64,000 nucleotides of DNA from the NCBI GenBank assembly GCA_017522785.1, contig JAFWYF010000012.1, positions 62,001 through 126,000 on the forward strand, in the 5' to 3' direction. Positions 52,682-60,580 of the stretch are shown here, in pieces. The DNA comes from Bacteroidaceae bacterium (GTDB lineage Bacteria; Bacteroidota; Bacteroidia; Bacteroidales; Bacteroidaceae). The position numbers and the translations under genes were made by a program. The first letter of the stretch is position 1. The number at the start of each line of letters is the position of its first letter. The notes beneath the pieces were generated by a model, which was not told the DNA's origin, made no database searches, and worked only from the letters and a program-made list of their open reading frames with translations.

Positions 52682-53347
52682 TCATTTAAATTCTACCTTA
52701 TGTATATTTTTCATGAATTTGAGAATTGTTCTCTCTCTGCTCTTAATGTATTTTGATGGTTTTGCCGAATTAAATCTACGTGGGTTGGGCAGTGTGGCTG
52801 CTATGCGTGCGCATTCTGCACGTGTAAGCTTGTCGGGGCTTTTCTTAAAATGTTGTTTGGCAACAGCCTTTGCTCCATATATTCCCTTGCCCATCTCAAT
52901 ACAGTTAAGGTACACTTCCATAATACGTTCCTTACCCCAAAATATCTCTATGAGTATAGTGAAATAGGCTTCTAAACCTTTTCTCAACCATGAACGACCA
53001 TTCCACAGAAAGACATTTTTGGCTGTCTGTTGGCTTATTGTGCTGGCACCACGCAGACGCTTTCCGCTCTTTGCCTCGTCGTGAGCCAGTTTTATGGCTT
53101 CAAAATCAAACCCATTGTGCTCGGTGAACAGATTGTCTTCTGATGCAACAACTGCTAGCACAAGTTCGGGGTTAATATTTTTCAAAGCTGTCCACTCATA
53201 GTTAATTGCCTCACTCTCTTGAATGTATCGTGTGAGCATCAGTGGGGTCGCAGGAATAGGAATATACCTATATGCGATAACTATTATTATGCTAAATAGG
53301 AATATTCCAAATAGTGCTCTGAATATGATGCGGGCAAGTTGTTTCAT
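52682..53347 (-). CDS. mtgA: Monofunctional peptidoglycan transglycosylase
   Basis: Polymerises lipid II into glycan strands without a transpeptidase domain. 221 aa from ATG 53347 (M-K-Q-L-A-R-I-I-F-R); an in-frame GTG at 53371 lies inside a hairpin and is rejected. One membrane anchor (about 8-28), then the GT51 motifs A-S-E-D-N-L-F-T-E-H-N-G-F-D with the catalytic Glu, G-A-S-T-I-S-Q-Q-T-A-K-N, W-x-R-K-G-L-E-A and K-E-R-I-M-E-V-Y-L-N. Follows a hairpin after the previous gene. Confidence 0.95.
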   Translation of the reverse strand: MKQLARIIFRALFGIFLFSIIIVIAYRYIPIPATPLMLTRYIQESEAINYEWTALKNINPELVLAVVASEDNLFTEHNGFDFEAIKLAHDEAKSGKRLRGASTISQQTAKNVFLWNGRSWLRKGLEAYFTILIEIFWGKERIMEVYLNCIEMGKGIYGAKAVAKQHFKKSPDKLTRAECARIAATLPNPRRFNSAKPSKYIKSRERTILKFMKNIHKVEFK

Positions 53348-53355
53348 GATACTCA

Positions 53356-53391
53356 AAACAATAGGCTTCACGCATGTGAAGCCTATTGTTT
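53356..53391 (-). terminator. Hairpin between the DUF4919-like gene and mtgA
   Basis: 16-bp stem (53356-53371 with 53376-53391), 4-nt loop, short U-run on the minus strand. It starts 2 nt after the stop of the upstream gene and ends 9 nt before the mtgA ATG, so it is either a terminator or an mRNA-processing hairpin. Confidence 0.7.
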
Positions 53392-53392
53392 A

Positions 53393-54055
53393 TTATTTTT
53401 CTATATGTGATAGTGGCAGGCTTACATCAATGTACATAGTACGTGATTTAAATTTCTCACTTGGTTCAACACGTATTATGTTACATAGTGTTTGTGTGTC
53501 GAGGTCGCGAGATTTAACCTCTTCGATATCGAGAATGCCGTATAATATATGGTCCTGATCGTCGGGGCTTATAACCTTAAATGCGGTTTTACTGCTCTTT
53601 CCGTCGTTTGTGGTAATTATCATCTCTAATAACGAAAGATATTTCTTTACATACGATGTAGCTTCAGCTTCGGTTAGTCCCAACGCCTCGGCAGAACGCC
53701 ATGCATAAAAGAGTGCGTTAAGGCTCACAGGGTTATACTCCAATATTTTTTTTGCAGTGTTGTATACTTTTCTTTGGTTGCTTTCGCTTACATAAGTCTT
53801 TAGCATCTCCTCATTGGCATCATTTCCGCCTTTGTAAGTTGGTAAATATGCTTGTCCGTAATATATGAGTGCAATATCATCTATGCGAATATAAGGGTCG
53901 TCTGTTAGATATACATTCAATATATCATTGTAATATCCCTTTTCGTTCTGAACAATCTCCTTAATAATATCAAGGTCTACTTTATTTTGTGCATGGAGCG
54001 ACAAAACAGTAATTAAAAACATTAGAATTGTGAGAGTTGTTTTTCTCATAATCAT
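53393..54055 (-). CDS. Secreted DUF4919-like protein
   Basis: 220 aa with a signal peptide (about 1-22, L-H-A|Q-N). The mature part is helical (Y-Y-N-D-I-L-N-V-Y near 41, D-D-I-A-L-I-Y-Y-G-Q-A-Y-L near 59, Y-N-P-V-S-L-N-A-L-F-Y-A near 105) and then has a beta C-terminus. The pattern fits the DUF4919 family of Bacteroidetes; function unknown. Its ATG overlaps the TGA of the amylase gene (ATGA, 4 nt), so the two are translated together. Confidence 0.7.
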   Translation of the reverse strand: MIMRKTTLTILMFLITVLSLHAQNKVDLDIIKEIVQNEKGYYNDILNVYLTDDPYIRIDDIALIYYGQAYLPTYKGGNDANEEMLKTYVSESNQRKVYNTAKKILEYNPVSLNALFYAWRSAEALGLTEAEATSYVKKYLSLLEMIITTNDGKSSKTAFKVISPDDQDHILYGILDIEEVKSRDLDTQTLCNIIRVEPSEKFKSRTMYIDVSLPLSHIEK

Positions 54056-55740
54056 TTAATTTTAAGTTTTAATATTACACCATTGTTAGCAGGTACCTCC
54101 AAATGGAGTGGTGCGTTTGGTGTTAGTTTTATGCTTAACTCTTTTTGGGTTAGCAATTCAATCGCTTTTATCTCCTCTTCGCTTGTGTATGTCGAGAAGT
54201 ATGCAAAAGCCTCTTCGGGTATAACAACATTGCACTCTTGTGTAGTGTTTCCAAAATTGGTTACAATGAGCAGTAGCTCATTATCTGTACCACGTAAAAA
54301 ACTGTATATACGGTTGCTGTCATACTTCTCACTGTGTGGATTGGCATATTGCAAGTCGTAGAAACGTCCGCTTTTCAGTGCCTCTTCGCTGTTGCAAAGG
54401 TTAAGCAATCGTGTGTGATATGCGAGCAACTCTTTCTCTTCTTCAGTGAGCAGGTCTTGGTTATATGTTCCACCATTTCTCACTCTGCGCAATGTGTCTA
54501 CACTCCAATAGTCGAATATCGTAGTACGTCCATCAACACCGCTGTATCCCTCTTTGTCCATTCCGCGCTCACCCAACTCTTCACCTGCATATAACATAAA
54601 CGGTTGAGAATCTATCGTTGTTGAGACAATTAATGCGGCAAAGGCTCTTTTTGCATCTGTAGCAAAGAAATCGGATGCTATACGTTGCTCATCGTGATTC
54701 TCGAGGAAAGTGAGCATGTGGTTGCGAATATCCGATGTGTGTTGCAGGGTATATGTAATATCATTTGCCGAACCTCTTCCGCACATCACTGAACGCAATG
54801 TATCGTATAGACCAACTTTGTCGTAGAGATAGTCGAAATGTCCATCGTAAATGAAAGTACGATATATATGTGGTTGATAAATCTCGCCAATAAATATTAA
54901 GTGTGGATATTCCTCTTTGACTTTAGGCAATGCCCATGCCCAAAACTCCACAGGGGTCATTTCGACCATGTCGCAACGGAAACCATCGACACCTTGTGAG
55001 GCCCAATATTTAAGTATCTTCAGCATCTTAACCCATGTGTCGGGAACGGGGCTGAAACGACGGTTGCCACTGCGATAATCTATTCCGTAGTTGAGTTTTA
55101 CTGTATCGTACCAATCATTTCGCGATGGAGTACCAAAACAGTCGTTTCCTGTTGCTCTCAATGGGTTTTCGTTATATGGTTCATCGGCTACATCTTTGGC
55201 ATCAATGTTACACCCGTATGATTGTTCTCCTAAATAATAGAAGTTATTATGTCCGGCAAAGAAGCAGTTTTTGTCATCGAATGTTCCAAAGTCAAATGTG
55301 CCTTCGGGACGATTATCGCTCTTGTAGTGGCGTGCAACATGGTTAGGTATAAAGTCCATTATCACTTTTAACCCTGCCTTGTGTGTTCTTTCTATCAATG
55401 CCACATACTCCTCTCTGCGCTTTTCAACTTTAACAGCGAGGTCTGGGTCTACATCATAATAGTCCTTTATAGCATATGGTGAACCTGCTTCGCCTTTTAC
55501 TGTAGCAGGGTGTGTACTTTCAATGCCATACTCTTCGTAATTTGTACGTGTGGTGTGTTCCAATATTCCGGTATACCACACATGAGTAGCTCCTAAATTA
55601 CGAATGTATTTCAGAGATTTAGTTGTAATATCGTTGAATTTACCACAACCGTTTTGTGCCAATGTGCCACCTGCTATGCAATTCTCGTTTTCGTTTCCGA
55701 AAAGGCGAGGTAGTAATTGATATATTATTATGCGAGCCAT
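54052..55740 (-). CDS. GH13 alpha-amylase family enzyme
   Basis: 562 aa without a signal peptide, so cytoplasmic. Catalytic residues: nucleophile D257 in G-F-R-C-D-M-V-E, acid/base E286 in F-I-G-E-I-Y and D350 in E-N-H-D-E-Q-R; region I is D-F-I-P-N-H near 129. It has a normal (beta/alpha)8 barrel and a C-terminal beta domain with E-V-P-A-N-N-G-V. It may use maltodextrin or glycogen. It is followed by a coupled DUF4919-like gene, and fabD lies 10 nt upstream. Confidence 0.93.
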   Translation of the reverse strand: MARIIIYQLLPRLFGNENENCIAGGTLAQNGCGKFNDITTKSLKYIRNLGATHVWYTGILEHTTRTNYEEYGIESTHPATVKGEAGSPYAIKDYYDVDPDLAVKVEKRREEYVALIERTHKAGLKVIMDFIPNHVARHYKSDNRPEGTFDFGTFDDKNCFFAGHNNFYYLGEQSYGCNIDAKDVADEPYNENPLRATGNDCFGTPSRNDWYDTVKLNYGIDYRSGNRRFSPVPDTWVKMLKILKYWASQGVDGFRCDMVEMTPVEFWAWALPKVKEEYPHLIFIGEIYQPHIYRTFIYDGHFDYLYDKVGLYDTLRSVMCGRGSANDITYTLQHTSDIRNHMLTFLENHDEQRIASDFFATDAKRAFAALIVSTTIDSQPFMLYAGEELGERGMDKEGYSGVDGRTTIFDYWSVDTLRRVRNGGTYNQDLLTEEEKELLAYHTRLLNLCNSEEALKSGRFYDLQYANPHSEKYDSNRIYSFLRGTDNELLLIVTNFGNTTQECNVVIPEEAFAYFSTYTSEEEIKAIELLTQKELSIKLTPNAPLHLEVPANNGVILKLKIK

Positions 55741-55750
55741 GCTGTTTTAT

Positions 55751-56623
55751 TTAGTTTAGTGTTGCTGTAATCTTTTTAATCATGCCTTGTAGAACGGTTC
55801 CGGGGCCACATTCTGTGAATTCGCTTGCACCATCCTTCACCATCTCTGTTACACTGGCAGTCCATCTTACCGATGATGTTAATTGCGATATAAGATTTTC
55901 TTTAATCTCTTCGGGATTGGTATGAGGTTTGGCATCTACATTCTGGTATACAGGGCAACGCGGAGTGTTTATGATAGTAGATTTTATCGCTGCCTCCAAC
56001 TCCTCTTTGGCCGGTTGCATAAGTGGAGAATGGAATGCACCACTTACATTTAGTGGCAGAGTACGTTTTGCACCTGCCGCTTTCAGCTTCTCACATGCTA
56101 TGTTCACTCCCTCTATTGTTCCCGAAATTACAATTTGTCCGGGACAATTGTAATTTGCCGCAACAACAAGGTTACCATTCTCGGTTACTTCTGCACATAT
56201 ACGTTCTACAGTCTCATCGGGTAGGGCAATTATCGCAGCCATTGTCGATTGTTGCATCTCACATGCCTTTTGCATTGCTAATGCACGTTTGTAAACTAGT
56301 TTCAATCCATCTTCGAACGAGAGTGCTCCGGCTGCTGTGAGCGCCGAAAATTCACCAAGAGAGTGCCCTGCAACCATGTCGGGTGTAAACTCATCTTCGA
56401 GTGCAAGAGCCGAAATAACAGAGTGAATGAATACTGCCGGTTGTGTAACCTTTGTCTGTTTCAATTCCTCGTCTGTTCCATTAAACATGATATCTGTTAT
56501 ACGAAATCCTAAAATTTCGTTTGCTTTTTCGAAATATTCTTTTGCCAAAGGGCTGTTCTCGTAAAGGTCTTTGCCCATTCCTATAAATTGTGCACCCTGT
56601 CCGGGAAATACAAATGCTTTCAT
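55751..56623 (-). CDS. fabD: Malonyl-CoA:ACP transacylase
   Basis: Loads malonate on acyl carrier protein for fatty acid synthesis. 290 aa. The Ser-His dyad is S88 in G-H-S-L-G-E and H198 in G-A-F-H-S; the oxyanion motif F-P-G-Q-G-A-Q is at 6-12. Standard length. A -7 box TATCTTTG (56667-56674, minus strand) lies 43 nt upstream of the start. The amylase gene follows 10 nt later on the same strand. Confidence 0.97.
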   Translation of the reverse strand: MKAFVFPGQGAQFIGMGKDLYENSPLAKEYFEKANEILGFRITDIMFNGTDEELKQTKVTQPAVFIHSVISALALEDEFTPDMVAGHSLGEFSALTAAGALSFEDGLKLVYKRALAMQKACEMQQSTMAAIIALPDETVERICAEVTENGNLVVAANYNCPGQIVISGTIEGVNIACEKLKAAGAKRTLPLNVSGAFHSPLMQPAKEELEAAIKSTIINTPRCPVYQNVDAKPHTNPEEIKENLISQLTSSVRWTASVTEMVKDGASEFTECGPGTVLQGMIKKITATLN

Positions 56624-57068
56624 GAATTATATAAAATTAATTGTAGTCTGTTCTTGTAAATTAGTGCAAAGATAGTTATTCTTTTGTTTACTTTGGACAA
56701 CAATGTGTTTAAAGTGTTAAGTTTTAAGAATTCTTACCATTTAAGGGGGCTAAAATGACCATTTTTGTTGTTTTGAATTTAACATTTTGCACTTATTATC
56801 ATATAAATTTGGAAAGTAAAATCTTCAGAAAGTAATAAATCTGCAATAACATTCTCCTAGTTGTTTAATAATCTATCGGTTTTGTCAATAGATGCTATCG
56901 CTAAAATAAATAAATATAAATATTTTAAGATTTATATAGATTGTATTTTTGCACAAAATTTGTGTAAATTTAGGAACTTATAACACAAAATAACCCGCTT
57001 TGCAGTTTTTAGTAGGCGGTGTATGCAATGAAAGACGAATAATTTTTTAATTTCAAATAAGTAATACT
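56624..57068. other. Divergent intergenic region of 445 bp between fabD and the DASS transporter
   Basis: It holds the fabD -7 box (56667-56674) and the -7 box TATTTTTG of the transporter (56944-56951), followed by a 13-bp palindrome CACAAAATTTGTG (56953-56965) just at the predicted start of transcription, and a leader of about 110 nt with a small CCGC/GCGG hairpin. The palindrome may be an operator. The central part (56680-56940) is AT-rich with no ORF or RNA that I recognise. Confidence 0.6.
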
Positions 57069-58553
57069 ATGTTTAAAAGTTTTCCCGGATTTAGTGTTTT
57101 GGAGAAAATCCAAAAAGAGAAAATCCACAAAAGAAAAAGAAATTTTTCATGGACAACATTGAAACTTTTCTTTATTATCGCATTATCGTTGATTGTTGCA
57201 TGTCTTCCTACTGAGGCATTTGGCATTGAAGGAATGACTGTTGCTCAACAGCGTGTTATCTCATTGTTCGTTTTTGCTGCACTCATGTGGCTCACCGAGG
57301 CTCTGCCTTCGTGGGTAACATCAATGATTGTTGTAGTGATAATGCTGTTTACTGTTTCTGACAGTGCACTCAGCTTTTTGCGCGAAGGCGACAACGTTGG
57401 TAAATTGGTATCGTACAAAGATATCATGCACTGCTTTGCCGATCCTACAATTATGTTGTTCATCGGTGGTTTTGTTCTTGCTATTGGTATGACAAAAACT
57501 AAGCTCGATGTTGCACTTGCACGTGTTTTGTTAAAACCTTTCGGTACAAAATCAGAAGTCGTGTTGCTTGGTTTCTTGCTTGTAACAGCACTATTCTCGG
57601 CTTTCGTTAGTAACACTGCTACTGCAGCTATGATGCTTGCATTCCTCGCTCCGGTGTTACGCTCATTACCTGCCGATGGTAAAGGACGTATTGCGCTTGC
57701 TCTTGCAATTCCCGTTGGTGCAAACCTTGGTGGTATGATGACTCCCATTGGTACTCCTCCCAACCTCATTGTATTGCAGTTCCTTGAGTCAATCAATAAT
57801 GTAGTTATTACATTCTCGGAGTGGATGCTTAGAATGGCTCCGTTTGTACTTCTTCTATTGTTCCTTGCATGGTTGTTGCTCCGTTTCCTTTTCCCCTTCA
57901 AACAAAAGAGAATTGAGATAGTAATTGAGGGCGAAATGAAATGGGATTTCCACACAATTGTAGTTATTGCCACATTTATAGTTACTATATTCTTGTGGAT
58001 GTTCGGTAAAGAACTTTGGGGCTTGAATACTAACGTTGTAGCTATGTTGCCTATTGCCGCATTCTGTGCTGCAGGTATTTTGCAACGTCGCGACCTAGAG
58101 GAAATCAACTGGAGTGTTCTTTGGATGGTTGCCGGTGGTTTCTCACTTGGTGTTGCGCTCAACAAAACCGGTTTGGGAGAGTTGCTCGTTCAATCTATTC
58201 CGTTCGATAGCTGGTCGCCACTAATAGTTATGATTATTTCGGGACTTGTATGTTTCTTGTTCTCGAACTTCATTTCTCACTCTGCTGCAACATCATTGCT
58301 CGCTCCAATCTTGGGCTTGGTTGCAAGTGGTTTGGGTGCAAATCTCGCCCCAATGGGTGGCCCTTCGGCACTCATGGTAGGTGTTGCTATTGCAGCTTCT
58401 GTTTCAATGATACTACCTATCAGTACACCTCCTAATGCAATTGCACACTCAACAGGCTTCATTGAGCAAAAGGATATGATGAAGGTTGGTATTATCATTG
58501 GAGCATTAGGTTTGATACTTGGATATGCAATGTTGATAGTATTTAAATTCTAA
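57069..58553 (+). CDS. DASS-family (SLC13) dicarboxylate/sodium symporter
   Basis: 494 aa, about 11-13 membrane helices, with two inverted repeats. The first substrate/sodium hairpin has S-N-T-A-T-A-A-M and T-P-I-G-T-P-P-N (near 180-240). In the second repeat the usual S-N-T reads S-H-S (F-I-S-H-S-A-A-T), followed by P-I-S-T-P-P-N near 460. Imports succinate, malate or a related carboxylate, or in reverse may export fermentation succinate. The substitution may change the cation site. It has its own promoter and a long leader, and a 24-bp inverted repeat follows the gene. Confidence 0.9.
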   Translation: MFKSFPGFSVLEKIQKEKIHKRKRNFSWTTLKLFFIIALSLIVACLPTEAFGIEGMTVAQQRVISLFVFAALMWLTEALPSWVTSMIVVVIMLFTVSDSALSFLREGDNVGKLVSYKDIMHCFADPTIMLFIGGFVLAIGMTKTKLDVALARVLLKPFGTKSEVVLLGFLLVTALFSAFVSNTATAAMMLAFLAPVLRSLPADGKGRIALALAIPVGANLGGMMTPIGTPPNLIVLQFLESINNVVITFSEWMLRMAPFVLLLLFLAWLLLRFLFPFKQKRIEIVIEGEMKWDFHTIVVIATFIVTIFLWMFGKELWGLNTNVVAMLPIAAFCAAGILQRRDLEEINWSVLWMVAGGFSLGVALNKTGLGELLVQSIPFDSWSPLIVMIISGLVCFLFSNFISHSAATSLLAPILGLVASGLGANLAPMGGPSALMVGVAIAASVSMILPISTPPNAIAHSTGFIEQKDMMKVGIIIGALGLILGYAMLIVFKF

Positions 58554-58583
58554 TACGTAAAAGATACTAAATTAAAATAGTTT

Positions 58584-58644
58584 AAATCCGACTCACAAAA
58601 CAGATAATTTTTAAAGATAATTATCTGTTTTGTGAGTCGGATTT
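58584..58644. terminator. 24-bp perfect inverted repeat between the transporter and LysR gene
   Basis: Arms 58584-58607 and 58621-58644 are exactly complementary around a 13-nt loop. The right arm ends 2 bp before the -7-like box TATCTTCG (58647-58654) of the LysR gene and includes its possible -33 region. It acts as a terminator for the transporter, but could also be an operator. Confidence 0.7.
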
Positions 58645-58675
58645 CTTATCTTCGCAACCGAATAGCGACACATTT

Positions 58676-59581
58676 ATGGAATTGCGACAACTGAAATATT
58701 TTGTTAAGAGTGCGGAATATTTGAATTTTTCCGAAGCGGCAAAACATCTGTATATTACGCAGAGCACTCTATCGCAACAGATTAAACAACTTGAATTTGA
58801 GTTGGGTTTTGCTCTATTTCTACGAAACAGTCGTCATATAGTGCTAACCGAAGCCGGAGAAGAGTTCCTACCATTTGCACGAAAGACAATTCAAGATACC
58901 GAAGATGGAGTGCAGCGCCTCTATGACCTGCAACATGTGAAAACCGGCACTTTGCGTGTGGGTGTAACATATAGTTTAAATACTGTGCTCACCGAGGGTG
59001 TGTTGGAGTTTATGAAACTATATCCCGGTATAAAACTCGAAATCTATTATAAAACGGTAAATGAACTGTTAGAACTTCTACAGCACCGAAAACTCGATTT
59101 TATACTCTCATATAAGCCTATAAATGAGATACCCGAGGTCGATTCCATGCCACTGTTCGAAAATGCACTTTCGGTTGTTGTCAGCAAGGAACATCCATTG
59201 GCTTCATATAATAAATTGAAACTATCCGATTTGCAATCACATCAGCTTATTCTTCCTTCCGAAGGTCTGCAAGCGCGCATGATGCTCGAAAAACTTATGG
59301 AGAATAAGAATTTTAAACTTCAGTCGCATGTAGAACTGAATGAAACTAATATATTGCTTCAACTTGTAGCATCGGGTGGTTACATAACTATACTATCAAC
59401 ATCGGTTGTTTTTGGTAATCCTCGTTTTAAGGCAATAATGCTCGATGAACCGGGAAATATTATGGAGGCTTCGCTATTGCGTCTCAAAGGCTCCTATCAC
59501 AAGGCTTCGGCAAAGGAATTTATTAAAATTCTTTTAGAAACCGATGCTGTAAAACGTAGACTTATAAATTGGTTCGATTAA
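58676..59581 (+). CDS. LysR-family transcriptional regulator
   Basis: 301 aa with the N-terminal winged helix-turn-helix (2-60: M-E-L-R-Q-L-K-Y-F, A-A-K-H-L-Y-I-T-Q-S-T-L-S-Q-Q-I) and a C-terminal periplasmic-binding-like effector domain from about 90. It lies 12 nt upstream of the acyl-ACP thioesterase gene and is read in the same direction, so it may regulate lipid genes; the DASS transporter upstream (same strand) is another possible target. The effector is unknown. Its promoter overlaps the 24-bp repeat described at 58584. Confidence 0.93.
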   Translation: MELRQLKYFVKSAEYLNFSEAAKHLYITQSTLSQQIKQLEFELGFALFLRNSRHIVLTEAGEEFLPFARKTIQDTEDGVQRLYDLQHVKTGTLRVGVTYSLNTVLTEGVLEFMKLYPGIKLEIYYKTVNELLELLQHRKLDFILSYKPINEIPEVDSMPLFENALSVVVSKEHPLASYNKLKLSDLQSHQLILPSEGLQARMMLEKLMENKNFKLQSHVELNETNILLQLVASGGYITILSTSVVFGNPRFKAIMLDEPGNIMEASLLRLKGSYHKASAKEFIKILLETDAVKRRLINWFD

Positions 59582-59593
59582 ATTATATATAAT

Positions 59594-60340
59594 ATGGTGG
59601 AAAAATACAATGTAGTAAAACGTATCCCAAGTTTCGATACTGATATGTCGGCAACATTCAAACCGACATCTTTCCTTAACTATGCACAAGAGGCTGCAAA
59701 TATTCATGCCGATTGCATAGGTGTCGGTTACGATAATATGCACATTACACGCAAAGCATGGGTGCTTGCACGAATGCATGTAATTTTCCATAAATTGCCG
59801 AAATGGAGAGAGCATATAAATGTGCAATCGTGGCACAAAGGTTCTGCAGGTTTTCAGTTCTTTCGTGATTTTGTTGTCTTCGATGCAGAAGGAAAAGAGA
59901 AACTAATATCTGCAACAACATCGTGGTTGGTAATTGATATAGACACACGTCGCTTGTCTAAATATCCCGAGTTGGCCGACGATGAATCGAAATGCATTAA
60001 GGAAAATGTTTTGGAAGAGCCTGCACCCAAAATTACATTACCCAAAGAGGCTGTTCCTGAACATGTTATGTCGCATGCAGTTTGCTATTCCGACCTAGAT
60101 ATGAATGGACATGTAAATAATGTAAAATATACAGAATGGTCTATGAATGTAATTGAGTTGGATGTGGTAAATAACCATCCGCTAAAAGAGCTTATAATTA
60201 ACTTTAATAACGAGATAAAAGCTGGTGATACAGTAGAGATATATCGTTATAGCGAGAAGGCAGAGGATGGCACTCTTGTATATTATATAGAGGGTAAGGT
60301 TAATGAAAAGTCCTCTTTTGTAGAGAAATTGATTTTTTAA
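59594..60340 (+). CDS. Acyl-ACP thioesterase (FatA/TE14 type)
   Basis: 248 aa, double hot-dog fold. Releases free fatty acid from acyl-ACP, ending elongation. The catalytic segment is D167-L-D169-M-N171-G-H173-V-N-N near the C-terminal half, as in plant and bacterial FatA/FatB relatives; A-W-V-L-A-R-M-H near 55 and T-T-S-W-L-V near 108 also match. It is 12 nt after a LysR gene and 240 bp before an acyl-CoA synthetase gene, with a hairpin between. Confidence 0.92.
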   Translation: MVEKYNVVKRIPSFDTDMSATFKPTSFLNYAQEAANIHADCIGVGYDNMHITRKAWVLARMHVIFHKLPKWREHINVQSWHKGSAGFQFFRDFVVFDAEGKEKLISATTSWLVIDIDTRRLSKYPELADDESKCIKENVLEEPAPKITLPKEAVPEHVMSHAVCYSDLDMNGHVNNVKYTEWSMNVIELDVVNNHPLKELIINFNNEIKAGDTVEIYRYSEKAEDGTLVYYIEGKVNEKSSFVEKLIF

Positions 60341-60363
60341 TAAAGCTAACTAAAAAAGATTGA

Positions 60364-60411
60364 CACATATATAAACAGCAGAACGTGATTGTTCTGCTGT
60401 TTATATATGTG
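60364..60411 (+). terminator. Terminator of the LysR-thioesterase unit
   Basis: 21-bp perfect stem (60364-60384 with 60391-60411), 6-nt loop; the U-run afterward is modest. Confidence 0.85.
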
Positions 60412-60580
60412 TTATTTTACAACGATAAATATAATTATTTGTATTTCGAATGTAAATAATACATAAAATATTGCACAAAATGATGCTGTTTGTGCAATTG
60501 GCGCTCTTTGACTATTATTTTTGCAATGGAAAAGGTATTTAATATACTCCTTTGTATGTGATAAATAATAAAATAATAGT

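Noticed and set aside
53347..53371. GTG start of mtgA at 53371
   Set aside because: It lies in the stem of the hairpin; ATG at 53347 gives the usual N-terminus.
57245..58165. 306-aa open frame on the minus strand inside the DASS transporter gene
   Set aside because: It is antisense to a clear membrane-transporter gene and shows the Thr/Asn/Ile/Pro-rich make-up of a reverse-strand shadow; no family pattern.
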